Shown one piece after another: positions 49,910 to 59,851 of a stretch of 64,000 nt of DNA. The notes under the pieces were generated by a model that was given only the letters and a program-made list of their open reading frames with translations, was not told the origin of the DNA and did no database searches. Source of the stretch: Orlajensenia stereocauli (GTDB taxonomy: Bacteria; Actinomycetota; Actinomycetes; Actinomycetales; Microbacteriaceae); assembly GCF_039548895.1 (NCBI RefSeq), contig NZ_JBCLVG010000003.1; one strand, written 5' to 3'. Both the position numbers and the translations under genes were made by a program. How positions within the stretch are numbered: the stretch's first letter is position 1; each line of letters begins with the position of its first letter.

Positions 49910-50863
49910 TCAGGCCAGCGCCAGCATCCCGGCGGCCGTGAGCGCCAGGGCCAGCCCGACCCACTGCACGGGGGCGATGCGCTCTCGCAGCACGATCGCG
50001 GCCAGCAGGATCGTGCCCGCGGGGTAGAGGGCCGTCAGCACGCTCATCACGCTGAGGTCGCCGACACGGATGCCGAGCAGCAGCAGCGTGTTCGCGACGG
50101 CGTCGATCACGCCGCACGCCACGGCCAGCATGATGCCGGCGCGCAGCATGCCTCGACCCTCAAATGCCGCCGCGGATGCGGGTGCCGGCGGTGCGTCGAG
50201 GCCGTCGGCATCGGTTCCCATGCCGGTCAGGCTCGCGGCCTCGTGGCGAGAATGACGGCGGCGGCGCCGTCCGATGAGGAAGAGGATGCCGACGACGCCG
50301 AACATGATCGCCGCATTGACCGCGCGGTTCAGCACGAGGGGCACGAGTCCGCTGTCGTCGGGGCTGAGGTCGATGAGCACCAGGAAGGCACCGATGGCGG
50401 CGCCGGATCCGACCGCCATCAGGATGCCCTTGAGCGACGGCCGCACTGCGCCCTTCTCGGGCACGAAGCCCACCATCACCACGGCGATGAGGGCGAGCCC
50501 GATCGCCCAGTAACCGAGGGCGGCGAGGGTCTCGCCGCCGGCGAGGGCGACGGTCAGCGGCACGATCGCCGAGACCACCGCGGTCAGGGGAGACAGAATG
50601 CTCATCGGCCCGATCGCGAGGCAGGCGTACAGCAGCGAGATGGCGATGGCGCCGGTGATGCCGGAGAGGGCACCCCAGAGAACGGCATCCGACGACCAGA
50701 CACCGCCGAGGAACGGCAACAGGATCACCAGCAGCACGAGTCCGGTGAGTGCCGCGATGGCCGTGGTCAGCAGGGCGCTCATGCGCTTGGCTGCGAGGCC
50801 ACCGAGGAAGTCGGCCGAGCCGAAGATGAGGGCGCCGGACACCCCGAGGATCACGGTCAACAT
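49910..50863 (-). CDS. EamA/DMT family transporter
   Basis: A 317-residue membrane protein with about ten helices in two similar halves, as in drug/metabolite transporters (ILGVSGALIFGSADFLGGLAAKRM at the start; SVLTALYPAGTILLAAIVLRERI at the end). The middle cytoplasmic segment around residue 210 is Arg/His-rich. Substrate unknown. Downstream of it are the giant secreted enzymes on the opposite strand. Confidence 0.9.
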   Translation of the reverse strand: MLTVILGVSGALIFGSADFLGGLAAKRMSALLTTAIAALTGLVLLVILLPFLGGVWSSDAVLWGALSGITGAIAISLLYACLAIGPMSILSPLTAVVSAIVPLTVALAGGETLAALGYWAIGLALIAVVMVGFVPEKGAVRPSLKGILMAVGSGAAIGAFLVLIDLSPDDSGLVPLVLNRAVNAAIMFGVVGILFLIGRRRRRHSRHEAASLTGMGTDADGLDAPPAPASAAAFEGRGMLRAGIMLAVACGVIDAVANTLLLLGIRVGDLSVMSVLTALYPAGTILLAAIVLRERIAPVQWVGLALALTAAGMLALA

Positions 50864-50979
50864 AGGCGACCAGCCTAGGGCGCGGCACGGGTCACCGCGT
50901 GCTCACGGCGTCTGCGCCGCATCCGCGCGCGCCGATACGGCGACCAACTTAAGAGCAGATGACATTTCCCTCACGACTC

Positions 50980-51008
50980 TTGGCAGTGTCACGGGCAGCC
51001 CATAGTCT
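50980..51008 (+). promoter_or_regulatory. candidate promoter of the secreted nuclease/nucleotidase gene
   Basis: TTGGCA (50980-50985) and TAGTCT (51003-51008) are 17 bases apart, 137 bases before the GTG start. Both hexamers match the sigma-70 consensus in four of six positions or more. Confidence 0.5.
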
Positions 51009-51144
51009 GCGGATGACCCCTGAACGAGTGCGCCCCGATTCGGGGTACATCCGGGAGGGGTCGCCAGTTTCTCGGCACTGCGGCCGACCCGCGCCCCCGA
51101 GAGCAGCCCTGTGCACCACATCCGTTTCATCCGAAGGGAAGTCC

Positions 51145-54100
51145 GTGTCCACGATCGAGCGCTCCAGCGCAGAGGCAGCAGCGAAGACGCCGCCTGAAGT
51201 CCAGCCCGTCCGACCACAACGCCGCCGACTCTCGGCGCTCGCCGCCGTCACCGTCGCCACCCTCGGGTTCGCCTCCTTCGGTGCGACCCCGGCCTTCGCA
51301 GCCACGGTCGACACCACCATCGCAGCCGTTCAGGGCACCGGGGCGGCCAGCCCGTTCGCCGATGACGGCAACAGTTACGTCGTGCAGGGCGTCGTCACAG
51401 CAGACGAGCGCACCGGCGGCTACAACGGCATCTACATCCAGACCTCCGGCAGCGGCGGCTCCATCCCCGGAGCCTCCGAGGGACTGTTCGTCTACCTCGG
51501 CAACCAGAAGCCCACCCTCGCCATCGGCGACCTGGTGCAGGCCACGGGAACCGTGCGCGAGTTCAACGGACTCACCCAGCTCACGGCATCCGTCGCCGGA
51601 GCCGTCACCGTCGTGACGCCGGCAGTCGGCGTCCCCGCAGCCACCCCGCTGCCCGACACCCTGCTCGGCGCCGACCGCGAGAACCTCGAGGGCATGCTGG
51701 TCGAGCCCACGGGCACCTACAAGGTCGCCTCGAGCCACCAGCTCTACAACTTCGGCACCCTCTGGCTCTCCGCCGGTGACGCCCCACTCGTGGCGGCCAC
51801 CGAGCAGAAGCAGTCGGGTCCGGATGCCGCAGCCATCGCCGCGGCCAACAAGGCCAACCGTCTCCTGCTCGACGACGGCTACAGCATCCAGGTGTCCAAC
51901 GCCGCCCACATCGGCGGGCAGCCGTACTACACGACCGACACCGTCGTGCGGAACGGCGACGTCGTCGACTTCCCGGCCCAGCCCTACGTGCTGAGCTACG
52001 GCTTCGACGACTGGCGCCTGCAGCCCGCGGTTCCGATCACGGACGCGAGCCCGGCCGAGGCCAAGCCCACGTTCGAGGCCACGAACCCGCGCCCCGAGGC
52101 TCCGCCCGCCGTCGGCGGCGACGTGCGTCTCGCGTCGTTCAACGTCTTCAACTACTTCACGACCCTCACGAGCGAGAACTCGAGTGCACGCGGCGCGGCC
52201 ACGGCAGAGCAGTTCGCCATCCAGCAGTCGAAGATCGTCGCGGCCATCAACGGCCTCGACGCCGACATCGTCTCGCTCGAGGAGATCGAGAACTCGATCA
52301 AGCTCGGCGACCCGAAGGACGAGGCGCTCGGCAACCTGGTCGACGCGCTCAACGAGGCGGCGGGCAGCGAGGTCTGGAGCTTCGTTCCCACGCCGGACGC
52401 CCTCACGGCGGACGTCACCGACTTCATCACGACGGCGATCATCTACAAGGCCGCTGCGGTCACCCCCGAGGGTGCCAGCCAGACCGTGCCGATCGATGAG
52501 AGCGTCTGGGGCAACGCGCGCGAGCCGATCGCTCAGACGTTCAGCTTCGACGGCAAGACGATCACCGTCGTCGCCAACCACCTGAAGTCCAAGTCGGCTC
52601 CCTCCGGCTCGACCGGAGAGCCGGCCGACGGCCAGGGCTGGTTCAACGAAGACCGCGTCAAGCAGGCGCAGGCCACCCTCGCCTTCACCGACACCCTGGA
52701 GCAGAGCTCGGGCAGCGGCGACGTCTTCCTCATCGGCGACTTCAACGCCTATGCGCAGGAGGACCCGATCGACGTCTTCACCGACGCCGGCTGGACCGAC
52801 CTGGTTCCGACGGATGCCGCAGGCCAGTACACCTACTCCTTCAACGGCGAGCTCGGCAGCCTCGACCACGTTCTCGCCAGTCCGTCGGTCGCCTCGACCG
52901 TCACCGGCGTCGGAGTGTGGAACATCAACTCGCCCGAGTGGAGTGACCGCGGCTACGCGTTCGCAGCCACCGAGGCCGGAACGCCCTGGCGCTCGAGCGA
53001 CCATGACCCGATCGTCGTCGGCGTCTCGAGCGAGGTCGCCCCGGTCTCGATCGACCTCGTGACAGTCAACGACTTCCACGGTCGCATCGAGAACGAGGGC
53101 ACCGGATCGGCGGCCGCCGGCATCGCGGCACTGTCGACGGCCGTGAAGCAGGTGCGGGCCGAGAACCCGAACACCGTCTTCGCGGCTGCCGGTGACATGG
53201 TGGGCGCCTCGACGTTCACCTCGTTCATCCAGCAGGACAACCCCACGATCGACGCGCTGAACGCGGCCGGTCTCGACGTGAGCGCTGTGGGCAACCACGA
53301 GTTCGACAAGGGCTTCGCCGACCTCACCGACCGCATCATCCCCCGGGCGAAGTGGGAGTACCTCGGAGCGAACATCTTCACGAAGGGCACGGACGAGCAC
53401 GCGCTCCCCGCGTACTACACCGAGGAGTTCGACGGCGTGACCATCGGCTTCGTCGGCGCCGTGACGAACGAGCTGTCCTCGCTCGTGAGCCCGGCCGGCA
53501 TCGCCCAGATCGACGTGCGCGACGTGACGGAATCGGTCAACGCCGTCGCCGACGAACTGCGCGACGGCGACCCCGCGAACGGTGAGGCCGACGTCGTCGT
53601 GCTGCTCGTTCACGAGGGTGCCGCCACGACCGCCGTCGCATCCGCCACCGACCCGACCTCGGCGTTCGGAAAGATCGTGACGGGCGTCGACTCCGACGTC
53701 GACGCGATCGTGTCCGGTCACACCCACCTCGCCTACAACCACGTGATCGACGGCCGACCCGTCATCTCCTCGGGCCAGTACGGCGAGAAGTTCAGCATCA
53801 TGGACATCGAGGTGAACCCCCAGACCAAGGAACTGCTGTCGATGGTGAACAACACCTATGACCTCAAGACCAAGACCGTCTCGGGAACCACCACGACGTA
53901 CACGCCGAACTACACGGATGACCCCGAGGTCTCTCCGATAGTCAAGGATGCCGTGGACAAGGCCGCCGTCCTCGGTGCCGTGAAGCTCGGCGACATCACC
54001 GCCGACTTCAACCGGGCCAAGCAGTCGGCCGGTGCTGAGAACCGCGGTGGAGAGTCGACCCTCGGCAACTTCGTCGCCGATGTGCAGCTGTGGAGCGCCC

Positions 54101-55218
54101 AGCGCGACGCGGCCGACATCCAGGTCGCCCTCATGAACCCGGGTGGTCTGCGCGCCGACATGAAGTACGCGTCGAGCGGGCCGGCCGACCCCGACGGCAA
54201 CCTCACCTACAAGGAGGCCGCGGTCGTCCAGCCGTTCGCCAACACCCTGGTGACGCTCACCCTCACGGGTGAGCAGCTCAAAGAGGTGCTCGAGCAGCAG
54301 TGGCAGCCTGCCACGGCAGCGCGACCGTTCCTCAAACTCGGTGTGTCGCAGAGCCTCACCTACACCGAGGACCCCACGGCCGCCGTCGGATCGCACATCA
54401 CCAACGTGCTGCTGAACGGCGAACCCGTCGCGGCCGGCGACAGCATCCGTGTCGTCGTCAACTCCTTCCTGGCCTCGGGAGGAGACAACTTCTTCACCCT
54501 GGCGCAGGGAACGCAGAAGGCCGACTCCGGCAAGGTCGACCTCGAGTCGATGGTCGACTACATGGCCGCGAACTCGCCCGTCTCGCCCGACCTCGCCCAG
54601 CGCGCCGTCGGTGTGAAGCTCACGGCTCCCGCCAGTGGTGCCGCATATGCGGTGGGGGAGTCGGTCACGGCCGACCTCTCGTCGCTTGCGTTCAGCGCCG
54701 GTGAGCCTGCAGCATCGACGGTCGAGCTCTCGATCGGCGGAACCGTGGTCGGATCCTCGGCCATCGATCCGACGATCGTCGACACGACTGATGAGGTGGG
54801 TCGCGCCTCCGTGACCTTCGCCATTCCGGCTGGCCTCTCCGGAGCGCAGCAGCTCACGATCGCGGTGCCCTCGACGGGAACCTCGATCGCCGTGCCGATC
54901 ACCATCACGGCACCCGTGCCTGCGGTGAAGAGCTCGACGTTCGCCTACGCCAACACCATCCTCGGCAGCCACAACTCGGCGCTGAAGTACACGGTGGTGG
55001 TGTCTGCTCCGAAGGGCACCGTCGTCACCGGCGATGTGAAGGTCTACGACGGCAAGAAGCTGCTCACGACCATCACGCTCACCGCGGCGGACAAGGGCAG
55101 GAAGACGATCACCCTGCCGAAGCTGAAGGCCGGCCTGCACGTGCTGAAGTCGGTCTACGGCGGCTCCGACACCGTGAAGGGCTCCACGAGCAACGCCTTC
55201 CCGGTGCTGCTCTGGTAG
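51145..55218 (+). CDS. secreted ExeM-like nuclease / 5'-nucleotidase fusion
   Basis: A 1357-residue exported enzyme. A signal peptide ends after about residue 52 (FGATPAFA). An OB-like region (TIAAVQGTGAASPF, GIYIQTS) is followed by an endonuclease/exonuclease/phosphatase domain at about 325-626 (LASFNVFNYF, SLEEIEN, IGDFNAY, SSDHDPIVV), then a metallophosphatase/5'-nucleotidase module at about 636-1130 (VNDFHGRI, GNHEFDKG, SGHTHLAYNH, then the C-terminal ENRGGESTLGNFVAD), and Ig-like domains to the end. It would degrade extracellular DNA and dephosphorylate nucleotides, recovering phosphate and nucleosides. GTG 51145 follows GAAGGGAAG. Confidence 0.93.
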   Translation: MSTIERSSAEAAAKTPPEVQPVRPQRRRLSALAAVTVATLGFASFGATPAFAATVDTTIAAVQGTGAASPFADDGNSYVVQGVVTADERTGGYNGIYIQTSGSGGSIPGASEGLFVYLGNQKPTLAIGDLVQATGTVREFNGLTQLTASVAGAVTVVTPAVGVPAATPLPDTLLGADRENLEGMLVEPTGTYKVASSHQLYNFGTLWLSAGDAPLVAATEQKQSGPDAAAIAAANKANRLLLDDGYSIQVSNAAHIGGQPYYTTDTVVRNGDVVDFPAQPYVLSYGFDDWRLQPAVPITDASPAEAKPTFEATNPRPEAPPAVGGDVRLASFNVFNYFTTLTSENSSARGAATAEQFAIQQSKIVAAINGLDADIVSLEEIENSIKLGDPKDEALGNLVDALNEAAGSEVWSFVPTPDALTADVTDFITTAIIYKAAAVTPEGASQTVPIDESVWGNAREPIAQTFSFDGKTITVVANHLKSKSAPSGSTGEPADGQGWFNEDRVKQAQATLAFTDTLEQSSGSGDVFLIGDFNAYAQEDPIDVFTDAGWTDLVPTDAAGQYTYSFNGELGSLDHVLASPSVASTVTGVGVWNINSPEWSDRGYAFAATEAGTPWRSSDHDPIVVGVSSEVAPVSIDLVTVNDFHGRIENEGTGSAAAGIAALSTAVKQVRAENPNTVFAAAGDMVGASTFTSFIQQDNPTIDALNAAGLDVSAVGNHEFDKGFADLTDRIIPRAKWEYLGANIFTKGTDEHALPAYYTEEFDGVTIGFVGAVTNELSSLVSPAGIAQIDVRDVTESVNAVADELRDGDPANGEADVVVLLVHEGAATTAVASATDPTSAFGKIVTGVDSDVDAIVSGHTHLAYNHVIDGRPVISSGQYGEKFSIMDIEVNPQTKELLSMVNNTYDLKTKTVSGTTTTYTPNYTDDPEVSPIVKDAVDKAAVLGAVKLGDITADFNRAKQSAGAENRGGESTLGNFVADVQLWSAQRDAADIQVALMNPGGLRADMKYASSGPADPDGNLTYKEAAVVQPFANTLVTLTLTGEQLKEVLEQQWQPATAARPFLKLGVSQSLTYTEDPTAAVGSHITNVLLNGEPVAAGDSIRVVVNSFLASGGDNFFTLAQGTQKADSGKVDLESMVDYMAANSPVSPDLAQRAVGVKLTAPASGAAYAVGESVTADLSSLAFSAGEPAASTVELSIGGTVVGSSAIDPTIVDTTDEVGRASVTFAIPAGLSGAQQLTIAVPSTGTSIAVPITITAPVPAVKSSTFAYANTILGSHNSALKYTVVVSAPKGTVVTGDVKVYDGKKLLTTITLTAADKGRKTITLPKLKAGLHVLKSVYGGSDTVKGSTSNAFPVLLW

Positions 55219-55238
55219 CGGATACCCGCTGAACGGAT

Positions 55239-55272
55239 GCGGCCTCTCACCCTCGCGGTGAGGGGCCGCTTT
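55239..55272 (+). terminator. rho-independent-type terminator after the nuclease/nucleotidase
   Basis: Stem GCGGCCTCTCACC / GGTGAGGGGCCGC, 13 bp with one wobble, loop CTCGC, followed by TTT. The clearest terminator in the window. Confidence 0.88.
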
Positions 55273-55428
55273 CGAGTTCGATCGGCTGACTCCAGACCCA
55301 CTCTGGGGGTAGGCGCCGGGTGGGCAATCCTCGGCCGCGCGGCTAACCTGAGGCAGCTTCCGTTCACCCGGCGGAGGCACCCTGTCGCGTGATGCCGGTG
55401 CTGCACCGTGACGCCCGAAGGAGTTCCC

Positions 55429-58293
55429 GTGCCAACGTCGCGCCCCACCCCCGGACTCCGACGGCGCCCCAGCCGCACGCTCGCGGCAGCCGCCATCCTC
55501 ATCGGCGCACTGGTCGCCTCGACGATTCCGGCCGGCGTGGCCGTCGCCTCGACCGACATCGTCGCCGTGCCCGATGCTGCGCTCGCCGCGTGCATCAACG
55601 ACGCCCTGGGCGCGGAAGCTGACGCGCCGGTCGAGCGAGCGGACCTCGCCGCGCTCACGGGTCTGGCCTGCGAATCCCGCGGCATCGCCTCGCTCACCGG
55701 TCTGCAGGCAGCGACCGGCCTCATCGCGCTCGCCTTGTCGGACAACGCCGTCACCGACCTGACGCCGCTCGCGGACCTGGCTGACCTGCGCTATCTGCAC
55801 CTCGACTTCAACCAGGTCGCGGATGCCGCCCCGTTGGCCGGACTGCAGGGCGTCCGGCAGATCGACCTCAGCGTCAACCGGGTCAGCGACGCCCATGCCT
55901 TCGCAGGTCTCACCGCCCTGATCGACCTGCGGCTCGACTCGAACGCCTTGAGTGATGCGTCGCCGCTGGCCGGACTGTCCGGCACGACGATCTCCCTCGC
56001 CGACCAGCGCGTCGTGGCAGCGGATGCGAACGCCTATCACCCCGCGCTTCTGCCGAGCATCATCGGGCTCGACGGGCAGCCAGTGGCTGTCGACGTGGAT
56101 CCGGCGTCGGCCGTCGCGGGAACCCTCGATGCCGAGAACGTCATCTGGGGCGCTCCAGGACTCGGAACACTCGTCTGGGCCGCTGAGGGCGGTGCGCCGT
56201 TCTCGGGGACGGTCGAGCAGACGGTGCAGGATGCACTCGGCCCGGTGACGCCGCCGGTGATCACCGGCACGCCGAAGTTCGGCTACACCCTCTCGATCTC
56301 AGCCGTTCCGACGGAACCCGGTACCACGGCGTCATACCAATGGGCGCGCGACGGCGTCGACGTCGCCGGAAGGGTGGGCCCGGACTACGAGGTGGGCCTC
56401 TCCGACATCGACGCGATGATCACCGTGACAGTGACGCTGTCGAGATCGAGCCTCGCCTCGGTGTCGGCCACGAGTGGAGAGGTGGGGCCGGTCGAGTCGG
56501 AGAACATGCTCAGCCAGACACCGCAGATCGTGGGCTCAGCCAAGGTTGGGAACACGCTCACTGCCACACACGCGCAGTGGACGCCCGCGAGCGCCGTCAT
56601 CACCTATCGCTGGTACCGCGGGAGCATCGCGATCCCCGGCGCCACCGGTTCCAGCTACGCCGTCACCAACGACGATGCCGGTGAGAGGCTCAAGGTCGTC
56701 GCGACCGGTGTGCTCCCCGGATACACGACGCTCGAGAGGGAGAGCCCGTCGACCGAATTCATCGGCGGAGGTGTCTTCGTGGCTCCGACGCCCACCGTCG
56801 CAGGGTCACCGACGCCGGGGTCGACACTCGCAGCGAACCCCGGCACGTGGCTGCCGGGAGGCGCGTCCTTCTCCTACCAGTGGCTGCGGAACGGCGTGAG
56901 CATTCCCGGAGCGACCGGGCCGACATACGTACCGGTCGCGGCCGACGTGGGCACGGCGGTCGTCGTGCGCGTCTCGGGTTCCAAGTCCTACCTCGCCACC
57001 CTTCAGAAGCTGAGCGCGCCGGTCTCCATCAGGCTCGCCCTCGCTGCAACCCCGATCCCGGTCATCAAGGGCACGAGGAGTGTGGGTCAGACCTTGACGG
57101 CGGTTCCCGGGGTCTGGAGCCCGGCCCCGGTCGCCCTCGGCTACCAGTGGCGCCGCAATGGTGTCGCGATCGCTGCGGCCACCGCATCCACGTACCGGCT
57201 GGTGACCGCGGATGCCGGAACCAGCGTGACGGTCGTGGTGACCGGCGCGAGGACCGGCTACCTCGCTGTGGCGCGCACCAGTGCCGTCGCCGTGATCGAG
57301 AGGCAGCTCGTCGGCGCGACGCCGACTGTCGTGGGCGTCAAGCGGGTCGGCCAGACGCTCACGGGCTCCACCGGCGCCTGGGCTCCGTCGCCGATCGCTC
57401 TGAGCTACCAGTGGAAGCGCAACGGCACAGCCATCGCGGGCGCCACGAGCACGAGCTACAAGCTCGTGACGGCTGACGCCGGAACGGCCGTCACCTTCGT
57501 CGTCACCGGCCGGAAGTCCGGCTACACATCATTGGTGAAGTCGAGCGCATCCGCGACGATCGAGAGAGTCCTCTCATCGGCTCCGGTGCCGACGCTCACC
57601 GGTGTGGCGAGAGTCGGCTCGACACTCACCGTGAGGGCGGGAACCTGGTCGCCCGCACCGGTGACCCTCGGCTACCAGTGGAAGCGCGCCGGCGTCCCCA
57701 TCGCCGGGGCGACGAAGCCCGGCTACGTCCTCGCGGCCGCCGACCTCGGGAAGGTCGTCACCGTCACGGTCACAGGCCGGAAGGCGGGCTACACCACTGT
57801 CGCGAAGACCAGCGCCGCGAAGACGATCGCCAGCGGCGCCTTCGTCGCAGCTCCGACGCCCGCGGTCAGCGGTGCGGCGACGGCAGGGAGCATCCTCAGG
57901 GCGAGTCCCGGAACCTGGAGTCCGGCGGCCAGTCTGAAGTACCAGTGGCTCCGCAACGGGTCCGCGATCGCAGGGGCGACGATGTCGACGTACAGGGTGC
58001 TGGGCAACGACGTCGATCGGTCGATCAGTGTGAGGGTCACGGGGAGCAGGACGGCCTACGCGACAGTTGCGAAGACATCCGGTGCCGTGAAGGTCGCCCC
58101 CACCGCCTACGCCAACTGCACCGCCCTCAACGCGGTGTATCCCTACGGCGTCGCGAAGACAGGCGTCAGGTTCGATGTCGTGTCCGGCAGGAACACGGCG
58201 ATCAGCCCGTCGACGTTCCTCTCCACAAGCCTGTACAGCCTGAACACGAAGTCGGATCGAGACAAGGACGGGATCGCCTGCGAGAGGCACTAG
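55429..58293 (+). CDS. secreted LRR protein with seven tandem domains and Excalibur tail
   Basis: A 954-residue exported protein. Signal peptide residues 1-41 (VASTIPAGVAVAS); five internalin-like leucine-rich repeats at about 70-180 (LTGLQAATGLIALALSDNAV, LADLRYLHLDFNQV and so on); seven tandem 80-90-residue beta-type domains at about 270-890, each with the pattern GTxxVGxTLT...YQWxRNGxxIAGAT...VTGxxxGY; and a C-terminal Excalibur calcium-binding domain (YANCTALNAVYPYG, DRDKDGIACERH). The GTG start follows AAGGAG. It looks like a cell-surface adhesion or binding protein. Confidence 0.9.
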   Translation: MPTSRPTPGLRRRPSRTLAAAAILIGALVASTIPAGVAVASTDIVAVPDAALAACINDALGAEADAPVERADLAALTGLACESRGIASLTGLQAATGLIALALSDNAVTDLTPLADLADLRYLHLDFNQVADAAPLAGLQGVRQIDLSVNRVSDAHAFAGLTALIDLRLDSNALSDASPLAGLSGTTISLADQRVVAADANAYHPALLPSIIGLDGQPVAVDVDPASAVAGTLDAENVIWGAPGLGTLVWAAEGGAPFSGTVEQTVQDALGPVTPPVITGTPKFGYTLSISAVPTEPGTTASYQWARDGVDVAGRVGPDYEVGLSDIDAMITVTVTLSRSSLASVSATSGEVGPVESENMLSQTPQIVGSAKVGNTLTATHAQWTPASAVITYRWYRGSIAIPGATGSSYAVTNDDAGERLKVVATGVLPGYTTLERESPSTEFIGGGVFVAPTPTVAGSPTPGSTLAANPGTWLPGGASFSYQWLRNGVSIPGATGPTYVPVAADVGTAVVVRVSGSKSYLATLQKLSAPVSIRLALAATPIPVIKGTRSVGQTLTAVPGVWSPAPVALGYQWRRNGVAIAAATASTYRLVTADAGTSVTVVVTGARTGYLAVARTSAVAVIERQLVGATPTVVGVKRVGQTLTGSTGAWAPSPIALSYQWKRNGTAIAGATSTSYKLVTADAGTAVTFVVTGRKSGYTSLVKSSASATIERVLSSAPVPTLTGVARVGSTLTVRAGTWSPAPVTLGYQWKRAGVPIAGATKPGYVLAAADLGKVVTVTVTGRKAGYTTVAKTSAAKTIASGAFVAAPTPAVSGAATAGSILRASPGTWSPAASLKYQWLRNGSAIAGATMSTYRVLGNDVDRSISVRVTGSRTAYATVAKTSGAVKVAPTAYANCTALNAVYPYGVAKTGVRFDVVSGRNTAISPSTFLSTSLYSLNTKSDRDKDGIACERH
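56245..58100 (+). repeat. seven tandem in-frame domain repeats
   Basis: Seven protein repeats of about 82-90 residues share a TLT..P.W.P......YQW.R.G..I.GAT core and a VTG...GY close. Repeats 4 to 6 are most alike (AP..LGYQWKR, VTGRK.GYT), suggesting recent duplication. Confidence 0.85.
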
Positions 58294-58355
58294 TCCCGGC
58301 GGGCCTCCGAGTCGCCACCGCACGCATTCGGCGGACCTGCGTCCTTCGCTCCTCC

Positions 58356-58361
58356 TAGAAT
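58356..58361 (+). promoter_or_regulatory. -10 box (TAGAAT) for a leaderless transcript
   Basis: TAGAAT ends seven bases before the ATG at 58369 and no ribosome site is present. Confidence 0.6.
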
Positions 58362-58368
58362 TGTCTTC

Positions 58369-59010
58369 ATGAGCCAGCGGGGTGCCCGGACTGCGCGCGG
58401 ACTGACCGCCGCTGCTGTCGCCACCCTGCTCGCCGGACTCTCGCACTCGATCGGCGGAGGCGCCGGCGCCCAGGTTCCGTTCGGCGTCGGCACTGTCGTC
58501 GCCTTCGCCTTCGCCGCCATGGTGTGCGTGGCCTTGGCCGGCCGCACCCTCTCGCTCGCGCGGCTGGCGGCATCCGTGATCCTCAGCCAGCTCGCGTTCC
58601 ACGGCCTGTTCGCCGTGAGCGGCAGCTCGCTTCGGGTCACCACGAACCCGGCCGCGCACCACGACACCGCCGCACACCTGATGCAGCAGCTCGGCGCTGG
58701 AGGAATCGCGGCAGGTCAGATGGGCGGCCACTCCGCCCACGACGGCACGGCCATGATCCTGGCGCACATCCTCGCGGCCGTCGTCACCATCGCCGCCCTG
58801 CACCGTGGCGAGCGTGCTGCACGTGCCGTCGTCAGTGCAGCCGCCCGCCTGGTCTCCGTGCTGGTCGCCGGTGCTCCGCGCCTGGTTCCGGTCATCGAGA
58901 TCCGACTGCGGGCCCGCGCCGTCGTCCTCCTCCCGCACGACCTCCTGGTCGTGCTCTCGTCGATGCGGCATCGAGGGCCGCCCCGTTCGATCACGCTCGC
59001 CTTCGCGTAG
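58369..59010 (+). CDS. membrane protein with His/Met-rich loop, linked to copper-type genes
   Basis: A 213-residue protein with four to five membrane helices, not assigned to a named family. A loop after the third helix reads NPAAHHDTAAHLMQQLGA and QMGGHSAHDGTAMILAH, dense in His and Met, suggesting metal (copper) binding outside the membrane. It is first in a run with YcnI and CopC homologues. The C-terminal part is basic and cytoplasmic. Probably leaderless. A role in copper handling is inferred from the neighbours. Confidence 0.72.
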   Translation: MSQRGARTARGLTAAAVATLLAGLSHSIGGGAGAQVPFGVGTVVAFAFAAMVCVALAGRTLSLARLAASVILSQLAFHGLFAVSGSSLRVTTNPAAHHDTAAHLMQQLGAGGIAAGQMGGHSAHDGTAMILAHILAAVVTIAALHRGERAARAVVSAAARLVSVLVAGAPRLVPVIEIRLRARAVVLLPHDLLVVLSSMRHRGPPRSITLAFA

Positions 59011-59108
59011 CGCTGCTCTTTCGAACCATTCCCCCCTCGGCACCGAACAACTCTCCAGACGCCACCGTGCGTCCATGGTGCCCATCGACACAAGGACGAC
59101 CAACGATC

Positions 59109-59846
59109 ATGAAGACCACCACCCGCACGGCCGCTCTCGCAGCCTCGGCTCTCGGCGCCGGCCTCCTCTTCGCCCTCGCTTCCCCTCTCGCCGCCAGCGC
59201 CCACGTCGGCGTCACGCCTGACAGCACGGCCGCAGGCTCCTACACCGTGCTCACCTTCGCCGTGCCGCACGGCTGCGACGGATCTGCGACCACGTCGATC
59301 GCCATCGACATCCCCGAGTCCATCCCCTCTGTCACCCCGACCGTCAACCAGGGCTGGACCGTCGAGAAGGGCACCATCACCCTCGACCCGCCTGTGACCG
59401 ACGCCCACGGCAACGAGCTCACCGAGCGGGTCGGTCAGGTCGTCTACACGGCCAAGACCCCCCTGGCCGACGGCTACCGCGACACCTTCGCCCTCTCGCT
59501 GCAGCTCCCCGAGGATGCCGCCGGCGACACCTTGGAGTTCCCCGTCACGCAGACCTGCGAGGTCGGTTCGACCCTGTGGAACGAGAAGACCGTCGACGGC
59601 GAGGCCGAGCCGGAGCATCCGGCACCCGCCATCACGGTCACCGAGGCCACGGGCGACGGGCACGGTCACACCGACTCGGATGACGCCGCCGCGACGAGTG
59701 ACGACCACGACGAGGCCTCGTCGACGACGGATGCCGCGGAGGTCGACGTGCTCGCCCGGGTGCTCGGCGTTCTCGGGCTCGTCGTCGGAGCCGTCGGCGT
59801 CGTCATCGCCGTCGTGTCCCGTCGCCGCACTCCGGCAGGGAAGTAG
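59109..59846 (+). CDS. ycnI: YcnI family (DUF1775) copper-binding-type protein
   Basis: A 245-residue exported membrane-anchored protein. Signal peptide residues 1-34 end in ASAHVGV, so the mature protein begins with the His that YcnI proteins use for copper; the domain continues with PDSTAAGSYTVLTFAVPHGC and EFPVTQTCEVGS (two Cys) and is followed by a His/Asp-rich stretch (DGHGHTDSDD, SDDHDEASS) and one C-terminal helix. YcnI domains bind Cu(II) and are encoded with CopC/CopD. It overlaps the following CopC gene region closely. Confidence 0.93.
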   Translation: MKTTTRTAALAASALGAGLLFALASPLAASAHVGVTPDSTAAGSYTVLTFAVPHGCDGSATTSIAIDIPESIPSVTPTVNQGWTVEKGTITLDPPVTDAHGNELTERVGQVVYTAKTPLADGYRDTFALSLQLPEDAAGDTLEFPVTQTCEVGSTLWNEKTVDGEAEPEHPAPAITVTEATGDGHGHTDSDDAAATSDDHDEASSTTDAAEVDVLARVLGVLGLVVGAVGVVIAVVSRRRTPAGK

Positions 59847-59851
59847 TGCCC

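Noticed and set aside
51127..56040. Very long open frame on the minus strand (over 1600 codons) opposite the nuclease/nucleotidase and LRR genes
   Set aside because: Its product is low-complexity Arg/Gly/Asp/Val-rich text with no motif, a typical antisense artefact of high-GC codon use, while the plus strand encodes clear domains.
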